Assembly (NCBI RefSeq): GCF_026240015.1
Contig: NZ_JAPIUX010000008.1
Coordinates: 19,354 to 83,353, forward strand
Reading direction: 5' to 3'
Length of the DNA stretch: 64,000 nt
From: Acetobacter farinalis
GTDB taxonomy: Bacteria > Pseudomonadota > Alphaproteobacteria > Acetobacterales > Acetobacteraceae
Position numbers and translations under genes: made by a program. This document shows positions 51,841 through 60,834 of this stretch, in pieces (within the stretch, counting starts at the first letter, position 1; each line of letters starts with the position of its first letter). Under the pieces are notes generated by a model. It saw only the letters and a list, made by a program, of their open reading frames with translations. It did no database searches and had not been told where the DNA came from.

Positions 51841-52999
51841 ATGAGCCACTTGTCTTCCAGCCTTCAGGATAAACGCAGGGATTGATTTTCTGCGCGGGGT
51901 GGCGATCCTTCTGGTTATTCTTGACCATATCTCGATCAGGCTTCCGCTTTCAGAAACGAGTCTGGCGAGCATTTTCCCTTCCGGCATTCTGCGGTTCCTC
52001 ACGCATCAGGGGCACCACAGTGTTTTCATATTTTTTGTGATTTCAGGGTTTTTGATTACGTCAGGGATTATCAGGCGGTGGGGATCTCTGAGGAGCATTC
52101 ATCTCCCATTTTTTTATACTCATCGGTTTGCGCGTATTGCCCCCTGTCTGCTCGTGTTGCTTTGCGTTCTTTCGGCGTTGGATGCGCTGAATGTTCAGGG
52201 GTTTGAACTTGATAAAACACATCACTCCCTGCGTGGCGCGCTCTGCGCAGCATTGGGAATGTATGTGAACTGGTATGAATGTTTGACGGGATATCTACCT
52301 GCGAACTGGGATGTTCTTTGGTCTCTGTCGATTGAGGAAATGTTTTATTTTGTATTTCCAGTTCTCTGTCTGAGGGTGCCCCGGTCTGACACACAGAAGG
52401 TCATGCTTTTTGGGTGTGTTGCTGTGTCTCTGCCACTCCTCATGTTCATGATGAGTGGTGCGCCCCCGATATGGCGGCATAAGGCGTATCTTCCCGGGGC
52501 CGCAGCCCTTTCTACCGGTGTGGCGGCGGCACTTCTTGCCCGGTATGATCGGATCACGCCGTTCTGGATTTCTGCTTTGGGGTGGTCAGGTGCTGTCGTG
52601 TTACCCCTGACCTGTGTCTTGTCATTTTTCATGGTATCGCATGTGGCGGATACCCTGCTGGTGGGCCTTACCCTGAGCGTTGCAGCTTTGCTGCTTGCCT
52701 TTTCAAAAGGGTGGGGGAGCGTGTTTCAGCACAGCATGTTTGCATGGATCAGATCATGCGGACTCATGAGCTATGAGATTTATTTAACGCACATGTTTGT
52801 GGTGATTTTTCTTGTGCAGGCCTATCAGGCTATCGGATTTTCCGCACAGGCATCATGGCTGTGTTTTCCTATCGCTCTGGGAGGTGCATGGCTGCTGGGT
52901 TACGGGACGGACCGGCTCCTGTCATACCCCGCAGAGCGCAGGATGCGGGAAATATTCCTGCGCTTCTTTCCCTCTCTGGAAATGAATTTTCGGGAATGA
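51841..52999 (+). pseudogene. Acyltransferase 3 family membrane protein, apparently frameshifted near its start
   Basis: From 51899 to 52999 the frame encodes a typical ten-helix acyltransferase-3 domain (O-acetylation of glycans): V-I-L-D-H (catalytic His), F-F-V-I-S-G-F-L, R-F-A-R-I-A-P, and W-S-L-S-I-E-E-M-F-Y. But the essential start R-I-D-F-L-R-G-V-A-I-L is split. ATG 51841 encodes M-S-H-L-S-S-S-L-Q-D-K-R-R and then stops, while the I-D-F-L-R-G frame has no start codon. Removing one G from GGG at 51878-51880 joins them perfectly. It may be a pseudogene, a sequencing error, or a recoded gene. The DNA here is visibly more A+T-rich than its neighbours. Confidence 0.8.
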
Positions 53000-53276
53000 A
53001 TGCCCCAGGGGGCCTGTGTTCAGACGTGCCTGCTTGCCGCCCCCGTGAGAGAGGGAGGTGGAGTTCGTGTTGGATGCGCACTTTCAGCATGGTGATTTTA
53101 TGAAGTGCGCTACGGGTTATGCCAGAGTACTCACACGATAATGACTGCACGGGATGTGAGAAGTGCTTTACTTGGTAATGTCGCGTGTTATAACAATTTC
53201 TGAATAGTAAAAATAATAAAATTCCTCGGGGGTGCGAGACTATCAAATGTAAAATATGGAATGGGGAGACGTTAAG
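53000..53276 (+). other. Intergenic region before the cupin gene
   Basis: No gene is supported. The last 100 bases are markedly A+T-rich and end in the ribosome site GGGGAG (53263-53268) of the cupin gene. The region belongs to the lower-GC patch that starts near 51775. Confidence 0.45.
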
Positions 53277-53729
53277 GTGTCAAAATCAAACAAAATCTTG
53301 GGAATTCTGTTTGTTGTCTCGGCTTTTATCCTGCCGCACTCTTCGTTTGCGCAGTCCACCGCATCCGCTCATGTGGACGTTTTAAGTAAAAGCACGGACT
53401 CCTGGAATGGGAAGCGTTATACCGGTTACCCCAAGGGGCAGCCTGAGTTGACCGTGTTGAAGATGACCATTCCTGCAAACACGGCGCTCCCATGGCATAT
53501 ACATCCGTTCCCTAATGCCGGGTATGTTCTGCAGGGCCAATTGACGATTGAAGACAAGGCCAGCGGGAAAAAGCAGACTTTTCAGAAAGGTCAGGCTTTT
53601 GCGGAATCTGTTGATGATGTTCATCGGGGTGTGAGCGGGCCGACCCCTACGGTCCTGATTATCACATATGCAGGCACACCAGGGGTTCCGACATTTGTCG
53701 CGCAACCGGGCGAGAAACCTGAATATTAA
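53277..53729 (+). CDS. Secreted cupin-domain protein
   Basis: The 150-residue product has a signal peptide (I-L-G-I-L-F-V-V-S-A-F-I-L-P-H-S-S-F-A) and a single cupin barrel. The metal-binding motif is present: P-W-H-I-H-P-F-P-N-A-G-Y-V-L-Q-G followed by a late D-V-H-R-G. GTG 53277 lies 8 bases after GGGGAG and gives the best start; ATG 53256 sits before that site. Secreted small cupins are often sugar- or metal-binding or detoxifying proteins, but no substrate can be named. Low-GC context suggests recent acquisition. Confidence 0.85.
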   Translation: MSKSNKILGILFVVSAFILPHSSFAQSTASAHVDVLSKSTDSWNGKRYTGYPKGQPELTVLKMTIPANTALPWHIHPFPNAGYVLQGQLTIEDKASGKKQTFQKGQAFAESVDDVHRGVSGPTPTVLIITYAGTPGVPTFVAQPGEKPEY

Positions 53730-53757
53730 AACTCCTGCTTTGCAGGGTTGGAGTTTT
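53728..53757 (+). terminator. Terminator of the cupin gene
   Basis: AAAACTCC / GGAGTTTT, a perfect 8-bp stem around a loop, begins within the cupin stop codon region and is followed by T-rich sequence. Confidence 0.65.
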
Positions 53758-54008
53758 CTTGAAATTCTGATTTTCCCGGCGTGGTGAAGCGGTCAGGATT
53801 TATGCCGTAAAATACAGAGAGTATGTCACAAAGGGTTCTGTTATCACACACCCGCCCGCTGTTCTGAATGGCGGCTGCGCGCCGTTGTGGAGCTGGGCGC
53901 GATGGCCGCTCATGGTGTTCCCGTTTTTGCCGGTAGAGCGTATGGCCTGGGATGAGGGAGGCCGAACAGGTTCAGCCTCCCAAAATTATCAGAACATAAG
54001 CGGATGTT

Positions 54009-55877
54009 TTACCGCGGCATGCGCCGGGTCAGTTGCCCGAGGTCACGCACGGCGCCGCGTGCGGCACTGGTGGTCAGGGCGGCGTAGGCTTTCAGGGCGG
54101 TGGAGACAACGCGGTTCCGGTTAGGCTGCCACGCGGCGTTCCCCTTGTCATCCATCCGCTCGCGCCGGGCGGCGAGTTCACTGTCCGGCACAGCAACGGA
54201 GAGGCGGCGAGCGGGGATATCGATCTCAATCCGGTCCCCTTCCTCCACTAGACCGATCACGCCACCTTCCCCCGCTTCGGGTGAGATATGGCCAATGGAG
54301 AGGCCCGAGCTGCCACCGGAGAAGCGGCCATCGGTAATCAGGGCGCATTTTTCCGCCAGCCCCTTGGATTTCAGATAGCTGGTCGGGTAGAGCATTTCCT
54401 GCATGCCGGGGCCGCCTTTGGGGCCTTCATACCGGATCACCACCACATCGCCGGCTTGAATTTTGTTGCCCAGAATGGCGGCCACGGCATCATCCTGGCT
54501 TTCAAAAATGCGCGCGGGGCCGGAGAAGGTTTCAAGGCCTGCTGCAACACCGGCGGTTTTTACAATCGCGCCATCTTCCGCCAGATTGCCATACAGCACG
54601 GCCAGACCGCCATCCTGATTATAGGCATGCGCGCCATCACGAATGGCACCGTTTTCCTGATCCGTATCCAGTTCCTTGTACAGGCTGGACTGGGAGAACG
54701 CCTGCGTGGTGCGCACCCCACCGGGAGCGGCGCGGAAGAAGTCGCGGGCTTTGCTTTCGCCTGCGCCGTTGGGTGAACGGATATCCCACCCCGCAAGGGC
54801 ATCCTTCAGGGAGGGGGCGTGGACCATGGGGATTTCGTTATGCAGCAGGCCGAGGCGGTCCAGTTCCCCCATGATGGCGGGAATGCCGCCAGCCCGGTGG
54901 ACGTCTTCCATATGCACGTCCGGGCGGGAGGGAGAAACCTTGCACAGATGCGGCACCTTGCGGGAAAGGCGGTCGATATCCTGCATGGTAAAGGGCACTT
55001 CCCCCTCATGTGCTGCGGCCAGCAGGTGCAGCACGGTGTTGGTGGAGCCCCCCATGGCAATGTCCACGGACATCGCGTTTTCAAACGCCTTCATGCTGGC
55101 AATATTGCGGGGCAGAACGCTGGTGTCTTCCTGCTCGTAATACCGGCGTGCCATGTCCACGCTGCGTCTGCCTGCTTCCACAAACAGCTCGCGCCGTGCG
55201 GCATGTGTGGCCACAAGCGTGCCGTTGCCGGGCAGGGAAAGGCCGAGGGCTTCGGTCAGGCAGTTCATGGAGTTGGCGGTGAACATGCCGGAGCAGGAAC
55301 CGCATGTGGGGCAGGCCGAGCGTTCGATGGCCTGCGAATCCGCCTCACTCACACCGGGGTTTGCCGCCGCGACCATGGAGGTCACAAGGTCCGCCCGCTG
55401 CTCGATATCCGCCAGTGTCACGCGCCCGGCTTCCATCGGGCCGCCGGAGACAAAAATGGTCGGGATATTCAGCCGCATGGCGGCCATCAGCATGCCGGGC
55501 GTGATCTTGTCACAGTTGCTGATGCACACCAGAGCATCCGCACAATGCGCGTTGACCATATATTCCACGGCATCGGCAATCAGTTCGCGCGAGGGCAGGC
55601 TGTAGAGCATCCCGCCGTGGCCCATGGCAATGCCGTCATCCACCGCGATGGTATTGAACTCGCGCCCAACCCCGCCTGCTTCAGCAATGGCCTCGCACAC
55701 AAGCTGGCCCATGTCTTTCAGGTGCACATGGCCGGGCACAAACTGGGTGAAGGAGTTGGCAACGGCAATAATCGGTTTGCCGAAGTCGGCGTCCGTCATG
55801 CCGGTGGCACGCCACAGGCTGCGGGCGCCAGCCATGTTGCGGCCATGGGTGGTGGTGCGGGAACGGTAACCGGCCAT
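54009..55877 (-). CDS. ilvD: Dihydroxy-acid dehydratase IlvD
   Basis: IlvD dehydrates dihydroxy-isovalerate and dihydroxy-methylvalerate in valine, isoleucine, leucine and pantothenate synthesis. The 622-residue protein starts M-A-G-Y-R-S-R-T-T-T-H-G-R-N-M-A-G-A-R, matching the family. Cys in C-I-S-N-C-D-K-I and C-P-T-C-G-S-C-S-G-M-F-T-A-N-S-M hold the iron-sulfur cluster. ATG 55877 follows AGAGAG; an upstream ATG at 55916 would add 13 residues not seen in relatives. It is a single gene, divergent from the pst operon. Confidence 0.97.
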   Translation of the reverse strand: MAGYRSRTTTHGRNMAGARSLWRATGMTDADFGKPIIAVANSFTQFVPGHVHLKDMGQLVCEAIAEAGGVGREFNTIAVDDGIAMGHGGMLYSLPSRELIADAVEYMVNAHCADALVCISNCDKITPGMLMAAMRLNIPTIFVSGGPMEAGRVTLADIEQRADLVTSMVAAANPGVSEADSQAIERSACPTCGSCSGMFTANSMNCLTEALGLSLPGNGTLVATHAARRELFVEAGRRSVDMARRYYEQEDTSVLPRNIASMKAFENAMSVDIAMGGSTNTVLHLLAAAHEGEVPFTMQDIDRLSRKVPHLCKVSPSRPDVHMEDVHRAGGIPAIMGELDRLGLLHNEIPMVHAPSLKDALAGWDIRSPNGAGESKARDFFRAAPGGVRTTQAFSQSSLYKELDTDQENGAIRDGAHAYNQDGGLAVLYGNLAEDGAIVKTAGVAAGLETFSGPARIFESQDDAVAAILGNKIQAGDVVVIRYEGPKGGPGMQEMLYPTSYLKSKGLAEKCALITDGRFSGGSSGLSIGHISPEAGEGGVIGLVEEGDRIEIDIPARRLSVAVPDSELAARRERMDDKGNAAWQPNRNRVVSTALKAYAALTTSAARGAVRDLGQLTRRMPR

Positions 55878-56148
55878 TGCAAAAGTCTCTCTGGTGATAA
55901 GAACAAAAACTGCCACAGGCAGGCGGCCTGATCTGACGCAGGTCGGGAATGCCAGCGTGCACTTTACGGCATAAGCGCGCTGCTGTCAGGGTGTCGGGTG
56001 GGAGTCTGGGACATATCCGGTGTAAAAGTGCTACAATTTCATGACATTTATTGCGTATGAGGGTCTTTGTTAACGCCTCTGGTTGCAGGCAGCCGGGGGG
56101 TTCAGTATTGCTCCCATTGCCCGACCTGAAAATCGGAACGGAGAGCAG
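55878..56148. other. Divergent ilvD/pstC intergenic region
   Basis: The left part holds the ilvD promoter. The right part is the pst leader, with the Pho-box-like site at 56027-56048 and the pstC ribosome site GGAGAG next to 56149. No small coding frame is supported, in particular no pstS. Confidence 0.5.
56027..56048 (-). promoter_or_regulatory. Pho-box-like site upstream of pstC
   Basis: Read on the minus strand the segment is ATGTCATGAAATTGTAGCAC plus TT, matching about 15 of 22 positions of the tandem Pho-box consensus, with the TGTCAT half best preserved. It lies 100 bases upstream of the pstC start in reverse orientation. PhoB control of the pst operon is expected, but this match is modest. 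Confidence 0.4.
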
Positions 56149-57132
56149 ATGGACGGATCCGCAGAGCAGTCAGCCGTGGCTGCAGCGCCTCAGATAACCC
56201 GGCGGTGGGATGGCGACTCCCTTTTCAGAACGCTGGTCGTCCTGACAGGGATCAGCGTCCTTGTCGTGCTTGGGGCTATTATCACCATTATGGTGACAGG
56301 CGGCTGGAAAGCCTTTTCCACTTTCGGGCCAAGCTTTTTTGTCACGGCGGTGTGGAATCCTGTCACCCAGCATTTTGGCGCGGTGGCACCGGTGTTCGGC
56401 ACGCTGGCCAGCAGTTTTCTGGGGCTGCTTATTGCCGTGCCGCTGGCGTTCGGCACAGCCTTCTGGCTGACAGCACTGGCTCCGCCAGCCGTGTCTTCCG
56501 TGATCGGGATGGCCGTGCAGCTTCTGGCCGCCGTTCCCTCCATTATTTTCGGCATGTGGGGGTTTTTCGTGCTGGTGCCGGTCATGGCGCATTATGTGCA
56601 GCCTACGGCCCGCCACATGTTTGGCCATGTGCCCGTGCTGTCCGCTCTTGTCAGCGGGGCCCCGTTTGGCACGGGCCTGCTGACAGCGGGTCTGGTGCTG
56701 GGTGTCATGGTCGTGCCCTCCATTACGGCCGTGATGCGTGACGTGTTCGTGTCCATGCCCGCCGTGCTGCGCGAGAGCGCATACGGGCTGGGCGCCACCC
56801 GCTGGGAGGTGATGCGCCGCGTTGTGCTGCCCTGGTCCCGTCAGGGCGTTGTGGGTGGCATTGTGCTGGGCATGGGCCGCGCCATGGGCGAGACCATGGC
56901 GGTCACGTTCGTGATCGGGGACAGCAACCATATCGGCTGGTCTCTGTTTGCTCCGGCCAACACCATTGCCTCCTTGATTGCCCTTGAATTTCCGGAAAGC
57001 CCGGCGGGCAGCCTCAAGCTGTCTTCCCTGATGGCGCTGGGAGCCATTCTGATGGCGATTTCCTTTGTCACGCTCTGGTGCTCGCGTGTTCTGCTCTCCC
57101 GGGGTGAAGTGAAGGCAGGAAAACGCTCATGA
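56149..57132 (+). CDS. pstC: Phosphate ABC transporter permease PstC
   Basis: The 327-residue permease has six transmembrane helices and the binding-protein-dependent transport signature around A-Y-G-L-G-A-T-R-W-E-V (EAA loop), plus the PstC blocks F-G-M-W-G-F-F-V-L and R-A-M-G-E-T-M-A-V. ATG 56149 follows GGAGAG. It begins pstC-pstA-pstB-phoU; the binding protein gene pstS is missing from its usual place directly upstream. Confidence 0.96.
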   Translation: MDGSAEQSAVAAAPQITRRWDGDSLFRTLVVLTGISVLVVLGAIITIMVTGGWKAFSTFGPSFFVTAVWNPVTQHFGAVAPVFGTLASSFLGLLIAVPLAFGTAFWLTALAPPAVSSVIGMAVQLLAAVPSIIFGMWGFFVLVPVMAHYVQPTARHMFGHVPVLSALVSGAPFGTGLLTAGLVLGVMVVPSITAVMRDVFVSMPAVLRESAYGLGATRWEVMRRVVLPWSRQGVVGGIVLGMGRAMGETMAVTFVIGDSNHIGWSLFAPANTIASLIALEFPESPAGSLKLSSLMALGAILMAISFVTLWCSRVLLSRGEVKAGKRS

Positions 57133-58013
57133 AAGCGCACGTAGTGTCTCAGTCCGGCGCGCGGCTTCCTCGGTCGGACTTTCAGGCCATGCGGCGCAGG
57201 CTGACAGACAAGCTGGCAACCTGCATGAGCTGGCTTGCCATGCTGATTGTGGTGTCTGTGCTGGGCTCCATTCTCTGGACCCTGCTGAAAAACGGCCTTC
57301 CCGGTCTCACCCTTACGCTGTTCACCCATTCCATGGGGGCGCCGGGTGCGGGCGGGGGTCTTGCGAATGCGATTGTGGGGAGCCTGCTGCAAACAGGGCT
57401 TTCCATCCTGCTGGGGGCTCCGGCTGGTCTGCTGACAGGTATTTTTCTGGCGGAATATGGTGCCGAGAGCAAGCTGGCGCGGAGTGTCCGGTTTGTGTCG
57501 GACATGCTGCTCTCCGCCCCTTCGATTCTCATCGGCCTGTTCATTTATATGCTGCTGGTTGAACCGTTCGGGCATTTTTCCGGCTTTGCCGGTGCGGCGG
57601 CGCTGGCCGTGATGGCCATGCCGATTATTGTCCGCACCACGGAAGACATGCTCAGGCTCGTGCCTGTGTCCATGCGTGAAGCTGGCATTGCGCTCGGTGC
57701 CCCCAGATGGCGGGTGATCCTGTTTATCTGCGTGCGCGCCGCCCGCGGCGGGATCATGACTGGCGTTCTGCTGGCCATTGCCCGCGTAACGGGTGAGACA
57801 GCGCCTCTGCTGTTCACCTCTCTTGGCAATTCCGAATGGTCACTGGACATGCGGCGGCCGATGGCCAGCCTTCCGGTGGCGATTTATCAGTATGCAGGCT
57901 CCGCCTATCAGGACTGGATGCAACAGGCCTGGACCGGTGCCCTGGTGGTGACTTTGGGTGTGCTCATTATCAATATTGTGGTGCGGGTTGGCATCCGCGG
58001 AGGACGGACATGA
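57129..58013 (+). CDS. pstA: Phosphate ABC transporter permease PstA
   Basis: The 294-residue second permease subunit has six helices and a conserved EAA loop (E-A-G-I-A-L-G-A-P-R-W-R-V), with R-V-T-G-E-T-A-P-L-L-F-T near its end, the typical PstA block. It overlaps pstC by four bases and pstB by four bases, so the genes are coupled. Confidence 0.96.
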   Translation: MKAHVVSQSGARLPRSDFQAMRRRLTDKLATCMSWLAMLIVVSVLGSILWTLLKNGLPGLTLTLFTHSMGAPGAGGGLANAIVGSLLQTGLSILLGAPAGLLTGIFLAEYGAESKLARSVRFVSDMLLSAPSILIGLFIYMLLVEPFGHFSGFAGAAALAVMAMPIIVRTTEDMLRLVPVSMREAGIALGAPRWRVILFICVRAARGGIMTGVLLAIARVTGETAPLLFTSLGNSEWSLDMRRPMASLPVAIYQYAGSAYQDWMQQAWTGALVVTLGVLIINIVVRVGIRGGRT

Positions 58014-58840
58014 AGGAAAACACCATGCAGGGTAAACCGTTGGCCGATGCCGAGACGGATGCCGCGGCTGCTGCACTGTCAGACCGCCCGATTGCCATTC
58101 AGGTGAATAATCTGGATTTCTATTACGGCAAGACACACGCGCTGCACGGCATTACCCTCGGCTTCCCCGAGCGGAGTGTGACCGGAATGATCGGGCCGTC
58201 CGGCTGCGGGAAATCCACCCTGCTGCGCGTGCTGAACCGGATGTATGACCTCTACCCCGGCCAGCGCGCCACGGGTGAGGTGCTGTTTGCCGGCCAGAAC
58301 ATTCTGGGCAACGGGCTGGATATGAACGCCCTGCGGTCCCGCGTTGGCATGGTGTTCCAGAAGCCGACTCCGTTCCCGATGTCTATTTATGACAACATCG
58401 CTTTTGGCATCCGGTTGCATGAGCGTGTGTCCCGCTCCGAAATGGACGGGCGGGTGGAAGATGCCCTGCGCCGCGTGGCCTTGTGGACGGAAGTGAAGGA
58501 CCGCCTTCAGGCGTCCGCCACCGCCCTTTCCGGCGGGCAGCAGCAGCGGCTGTGCATTGCCCGCACCATTGCCGTGCGCCCGGAAGTGATCCTGCTGGAT
58601 GAACCGACCAGCGCGCTCGATCCTGTTTCCACGGCGCGTATTGAAGAGCTGCTGGATGAACTCAAAACCGAGTTCACCATCGCCATCGTCACGCATAACA
58701 TGCAGCAGGCGGCCCGCTGCGCGGATCAGGTTGCCTTTTTCTATCTGGGCGAACTGGTGGAAGTGGACAGCACGGCCCGGATGTTTACGGCCCCGCGTGA
58801 AAGCCGCACACAGGACTACATCACCGGCCGCTTCGGCTGA
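58010..58840 (+). CDS. pstB: Phosphate ABC transporter ATP-binding protein PstB
   Basis: The 276-residue ATPase powers phosphate import. It shows Walker A G-P-S-G-C-G-K-S-T, the PstB-specific L-N-R-M-Y-D-L-Y-P, M-V-F-Q-K-P-T-P-F-P-M-S-I, signature L-S-G-G-Q-Q-Q-R, and Walker B I-L-L-D-E-P-T-S-A-L-D-P. ATG 58010 overlaps the pstA stop and follows GGAGGACGG; ATG 58025 is a second possible start. Confidence 0.97.
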   Translation: MKENTMQGKPLADAETDAAAAALSDRPIAIQVNNLDFYYGKTHALHGITLGFPERSVTGMIGPSGCGKSTLLRVLNRMYDLYPGQRATGEVLFAGQNILGNGLDMNALRSRVGMVFQKPTPFPMSIYDNIAFGIRLHERVSRSEMDGRVEDALRRVALWTEVKDRLQASATALSGGQQQRLCIARTIAVRPEVILLDEPTSALDPVSTARIEELLDELKTEFTIAIVTHNMQQAARCADQVAFFYLGELVEVDSTARMFTAPRESRTQDYITGRFG

Positions 58841-58857
58841 ACAGGGAGGACACACTC

Positions 58858-59571
58858 ATGGGGAACGAACCCGCGCATACCGTCACCCGATATGATCAGG
58901 AACTGGACCGTCTGCGTGGGCTGGTGGCCCGCATGGGTGGTCTGGTGGAGCGCCAGACAGCGCAGGCCATTGCCGCCGTGGTGGATCAGGATGAGGACGC
59001 CGCTCTGGAGCCGCCGGAGCTGGATGTTGAGGTCGATGCCCTGGAGCGTGAGGCGGAAAGCCTTGCCATTCGCATTCTGGCGCTGCGCGCCCCGATGGCG
59101 GTGGACCTGCGTGTGATCATCGCCGTGCTCAAGATCACCGGTGATTTTGAACGGATCGGGGATTATGCCGCCAGCATTGCCCGCCGCGCGCTCAAGGTGG
59201 AACCGCTGGATGGCGCCCTGTCTTTCGGGGCTCTGCGCAACATGGCGCGTCTGGTGCAGGAAAACCTGCACAGCGCCATTGAAGCCATGGTCAATAATGA
59301 CAGCGAATGCGCCATGCAGGTCTGGAATTCCGATACCGCCATTGATGAGCTGTATACGGCCATGTTCCGGGAACTGGTGACGTACATGATGGAAGATCCG
59401 CGCAAGATCAGCCCCTGTATTCACCTTCTGTTTGTCGCGAAAAATCTGGAACGGATTGGCGATCACGCAACCAATATTGCTGAGCGTGTCTATTACGCAG
59501 TGACCGGTGAAATGCTTCCTGCCCTGCGTCCGCGCGGGGGTGCTGCGAAAAAGCCGGCTGAGGCAGGCTGA
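58858..59571 (+). CDS. phoU: Phosphate signalling protein PhoU
   Basis: The 237-residue protein is two repeated three-helix bundles. Each carries the metal-binding E/D-x3-D type motif (E-R-I-G-D-Y-A and E-R-I-G-D-H-A-T-N-I-A). PhoU couples the Pst transporter to the PhoR sensor and keeps the Pho regulon off in phosphate excess. No phoB or phoR follows here. GGGAGGA precedes the ATG, 17 bases after pstB. Confidence 0.96.
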   Translation: MGNEPAHTVTRYDQELDRLRGLVARMGGLVERQTAQAIAAVVDQDEDAALEPPELDVEVDALEREAESLAIRILALRAPMAVDLRVIIAVLKITGDFERIGDYAASIARRALKVEPLDGALSFGALRNMARLVQENLHSAIEAMVNNDSECAMQVWNSDTAIDELYTAMFRELVTYMMEDPRKISPCIHLLFVAKNLERIGDHATNIAERVYYAVTGEMLPALRPRGGAAKKPAEAG

Positions 59572-59607
59572 GCGGGGCAGGCAGGGCGCATTTTCTGACG
59601 TGCAGAA

Positions 59608-60834
59608 ATGGGAAGGCCGGACGTGCGGAAAACCGGGCTGAAGGTGATTGTGCCCCTGCTGGCACTGGCTGGGTGTGCCGAGCAGGGCGGCGGGTGCCAT
59701 ATTGCAACGCTGGGAGCGCTCCCTGTTCTGAATAAAAGTGGCTCACCCATCGTGGGTGTGACGCTTAACGGCCAGAATGCCGCGATGATTGTGGATAGCG
59801 GGGCCGATATTTCCATGGTTTCGGAGGCGGCCAGCAAGCAGTTCGGCTTGATTGCCACCGGGGCTGTCGTGCCGCTCACCGGTGTGACGGGTGGACTCAT
59901 GGCGCCTGTTATGCGGGCCGACAAGCTGAGCCTTGGCTCGGCCTCCACCGAAGAGATTTTTCTGACAGAAACCACGCGCTCCTTTGGGGGCAGCATTGAG
60001 GGACGGCCCATTATCGGGTTGTTCGGGGCCGATTTTCTTCAGGCTTATGATGTGGTGTTCGATCTTCCGGCGCACACCATTTCGCTGTTTCAGGTCCACG
60101 GTTGCTCCTCTCCCACGCCCACGTGGGAGGGTAAAACCTCAAAGTTCGAAGTCTCGCGTGTGGGGCCGGGCGGGCGTATCAGCACCACCCTCCGCCTGAA
60201 TGACCAGAAGATTGATGCCATTGTGGATAGTGGTGCGTGGCATACAACGGTTCTGCCGCGTCAGGCCCGCAAGGCCGGTGTTTCAAAGGACATGCTGGCG
60301 CAGGATATCCATATCGATTCGTCCGGTGTGAACGGAAGCCATAGAAAGGGGTCTCTGCACCGCTTTGCCAGCATACAGGTAGGGGACGAGCGCTTCCTGA
60401 AGCCGGTTCTTGCGGTCTCCCCCATGGAGACCGATGGCTATGCGCTGCTCGGAGCGGATTTCCTGCGGCGCAACCGGGTCTGGATTTCCTACCGGAATGA
60501 GGAAGCCTACGTCCAGCGGCTTGCACCCCCGGAGCAGGATCAGACGTTTCAGGTGCGGATACGGTACAGGAAGGTCCCGGCTGGCGGGAGTGGGAGCGGA
60601 ACGCCTGCTCAGGTCCCGAGTCCGGGTGCTCCGTTCACGGGGCAGCCTCAATCGGCATGGGCTCCGGCCTCAGCCGCCCCGGCACCCGGTGTGCCAGCGT
60701 CCAGCCTGCCGGTGTCCAACGCGCCTGCGGGTGGGCTGCCAGTCTCCGGCGGCTCTGCGTCCGGAGTCTCCGTGCCCGGCGCCTCTCCCGCTGCATCAGA
60801 AGCAGGACCAGCCGGGCAGGTCTCCACGCCTTAA
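59608..60834 (+). CDS. Putative lipoprotein with two retropepsin-like aspartic protease domains
   Basis: The 408-residue protein starts with a lipobox signal (L-A-L-A-G-C, Cys23) and then carries two retropepsin-like units in one chain. The first Asp63 lies in I-V-D-S-G-A-D-I-S-M-V and the second Asp207 in I-V-D-S-G-A-W-H-T-T-V. Each is followed at about 75 residues by a G-x-D-F-L segment (G-A-D-F-L-Q-A-Y-D and G-A-D-F-L-R-R-N-R). A Pro/Ala/Ser/Gly-rich tail of about 80 residues ends it. A single-chain double Asp protein could form a pepsin-like bilobal enzyme without dimerising. Substrate and activity are unknown. Its stop overlaps by four bases the stop of the convergent gene. Confidence 0.8.
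   Translation: MGRPDVRKTGLKVIVPLLALAGCAEQGGGCHIATLGALPVLNKSGSPIVGVTLNGQNAAMIVDSGADISMVSEAASKQFGLIATGAVVPLTGVTGGLMAPVMRADKLSLGSASTEEIFLTETTRSFGGSIEGRPIIGLFGADFLQAYDVVFDLPAHTISLFQVHGCSSPTPTWEGKTSKFEVSRVGPGGRISTTLRLNDQKIDAIVDSGAWHTTVLPRQARKAGVSKDMLAQDIHIDSSGVNGSHRKGSLHRFASIQVGDERFLKPVLAVSPMETDGYALLGADFLRRNRVWISYRNEEAYVQRLAPPEQDQTFQVRIRYRKVPAGGSGSGTPAQVPSPGAPFTGQPQSAWAPASAAPAPGVPASSLPVSNAPAGGLPVSGGSASGVSVPGASPAASEAGPAGQVSTP

Noticed and set aside
53956..53981. GGGAGGC/GCCTCCC hairpin after ilvD as a terminator
   Set aside because: No U-tract on the minus strand and over 25 bases from the stop; could be chance in GC-rich DNA.
54819..55931. Long plus-strand frame antisense to ilvD
   Set aside because: Shadow of ilvD; His/Gly/Arg-rich with no family resemblance.
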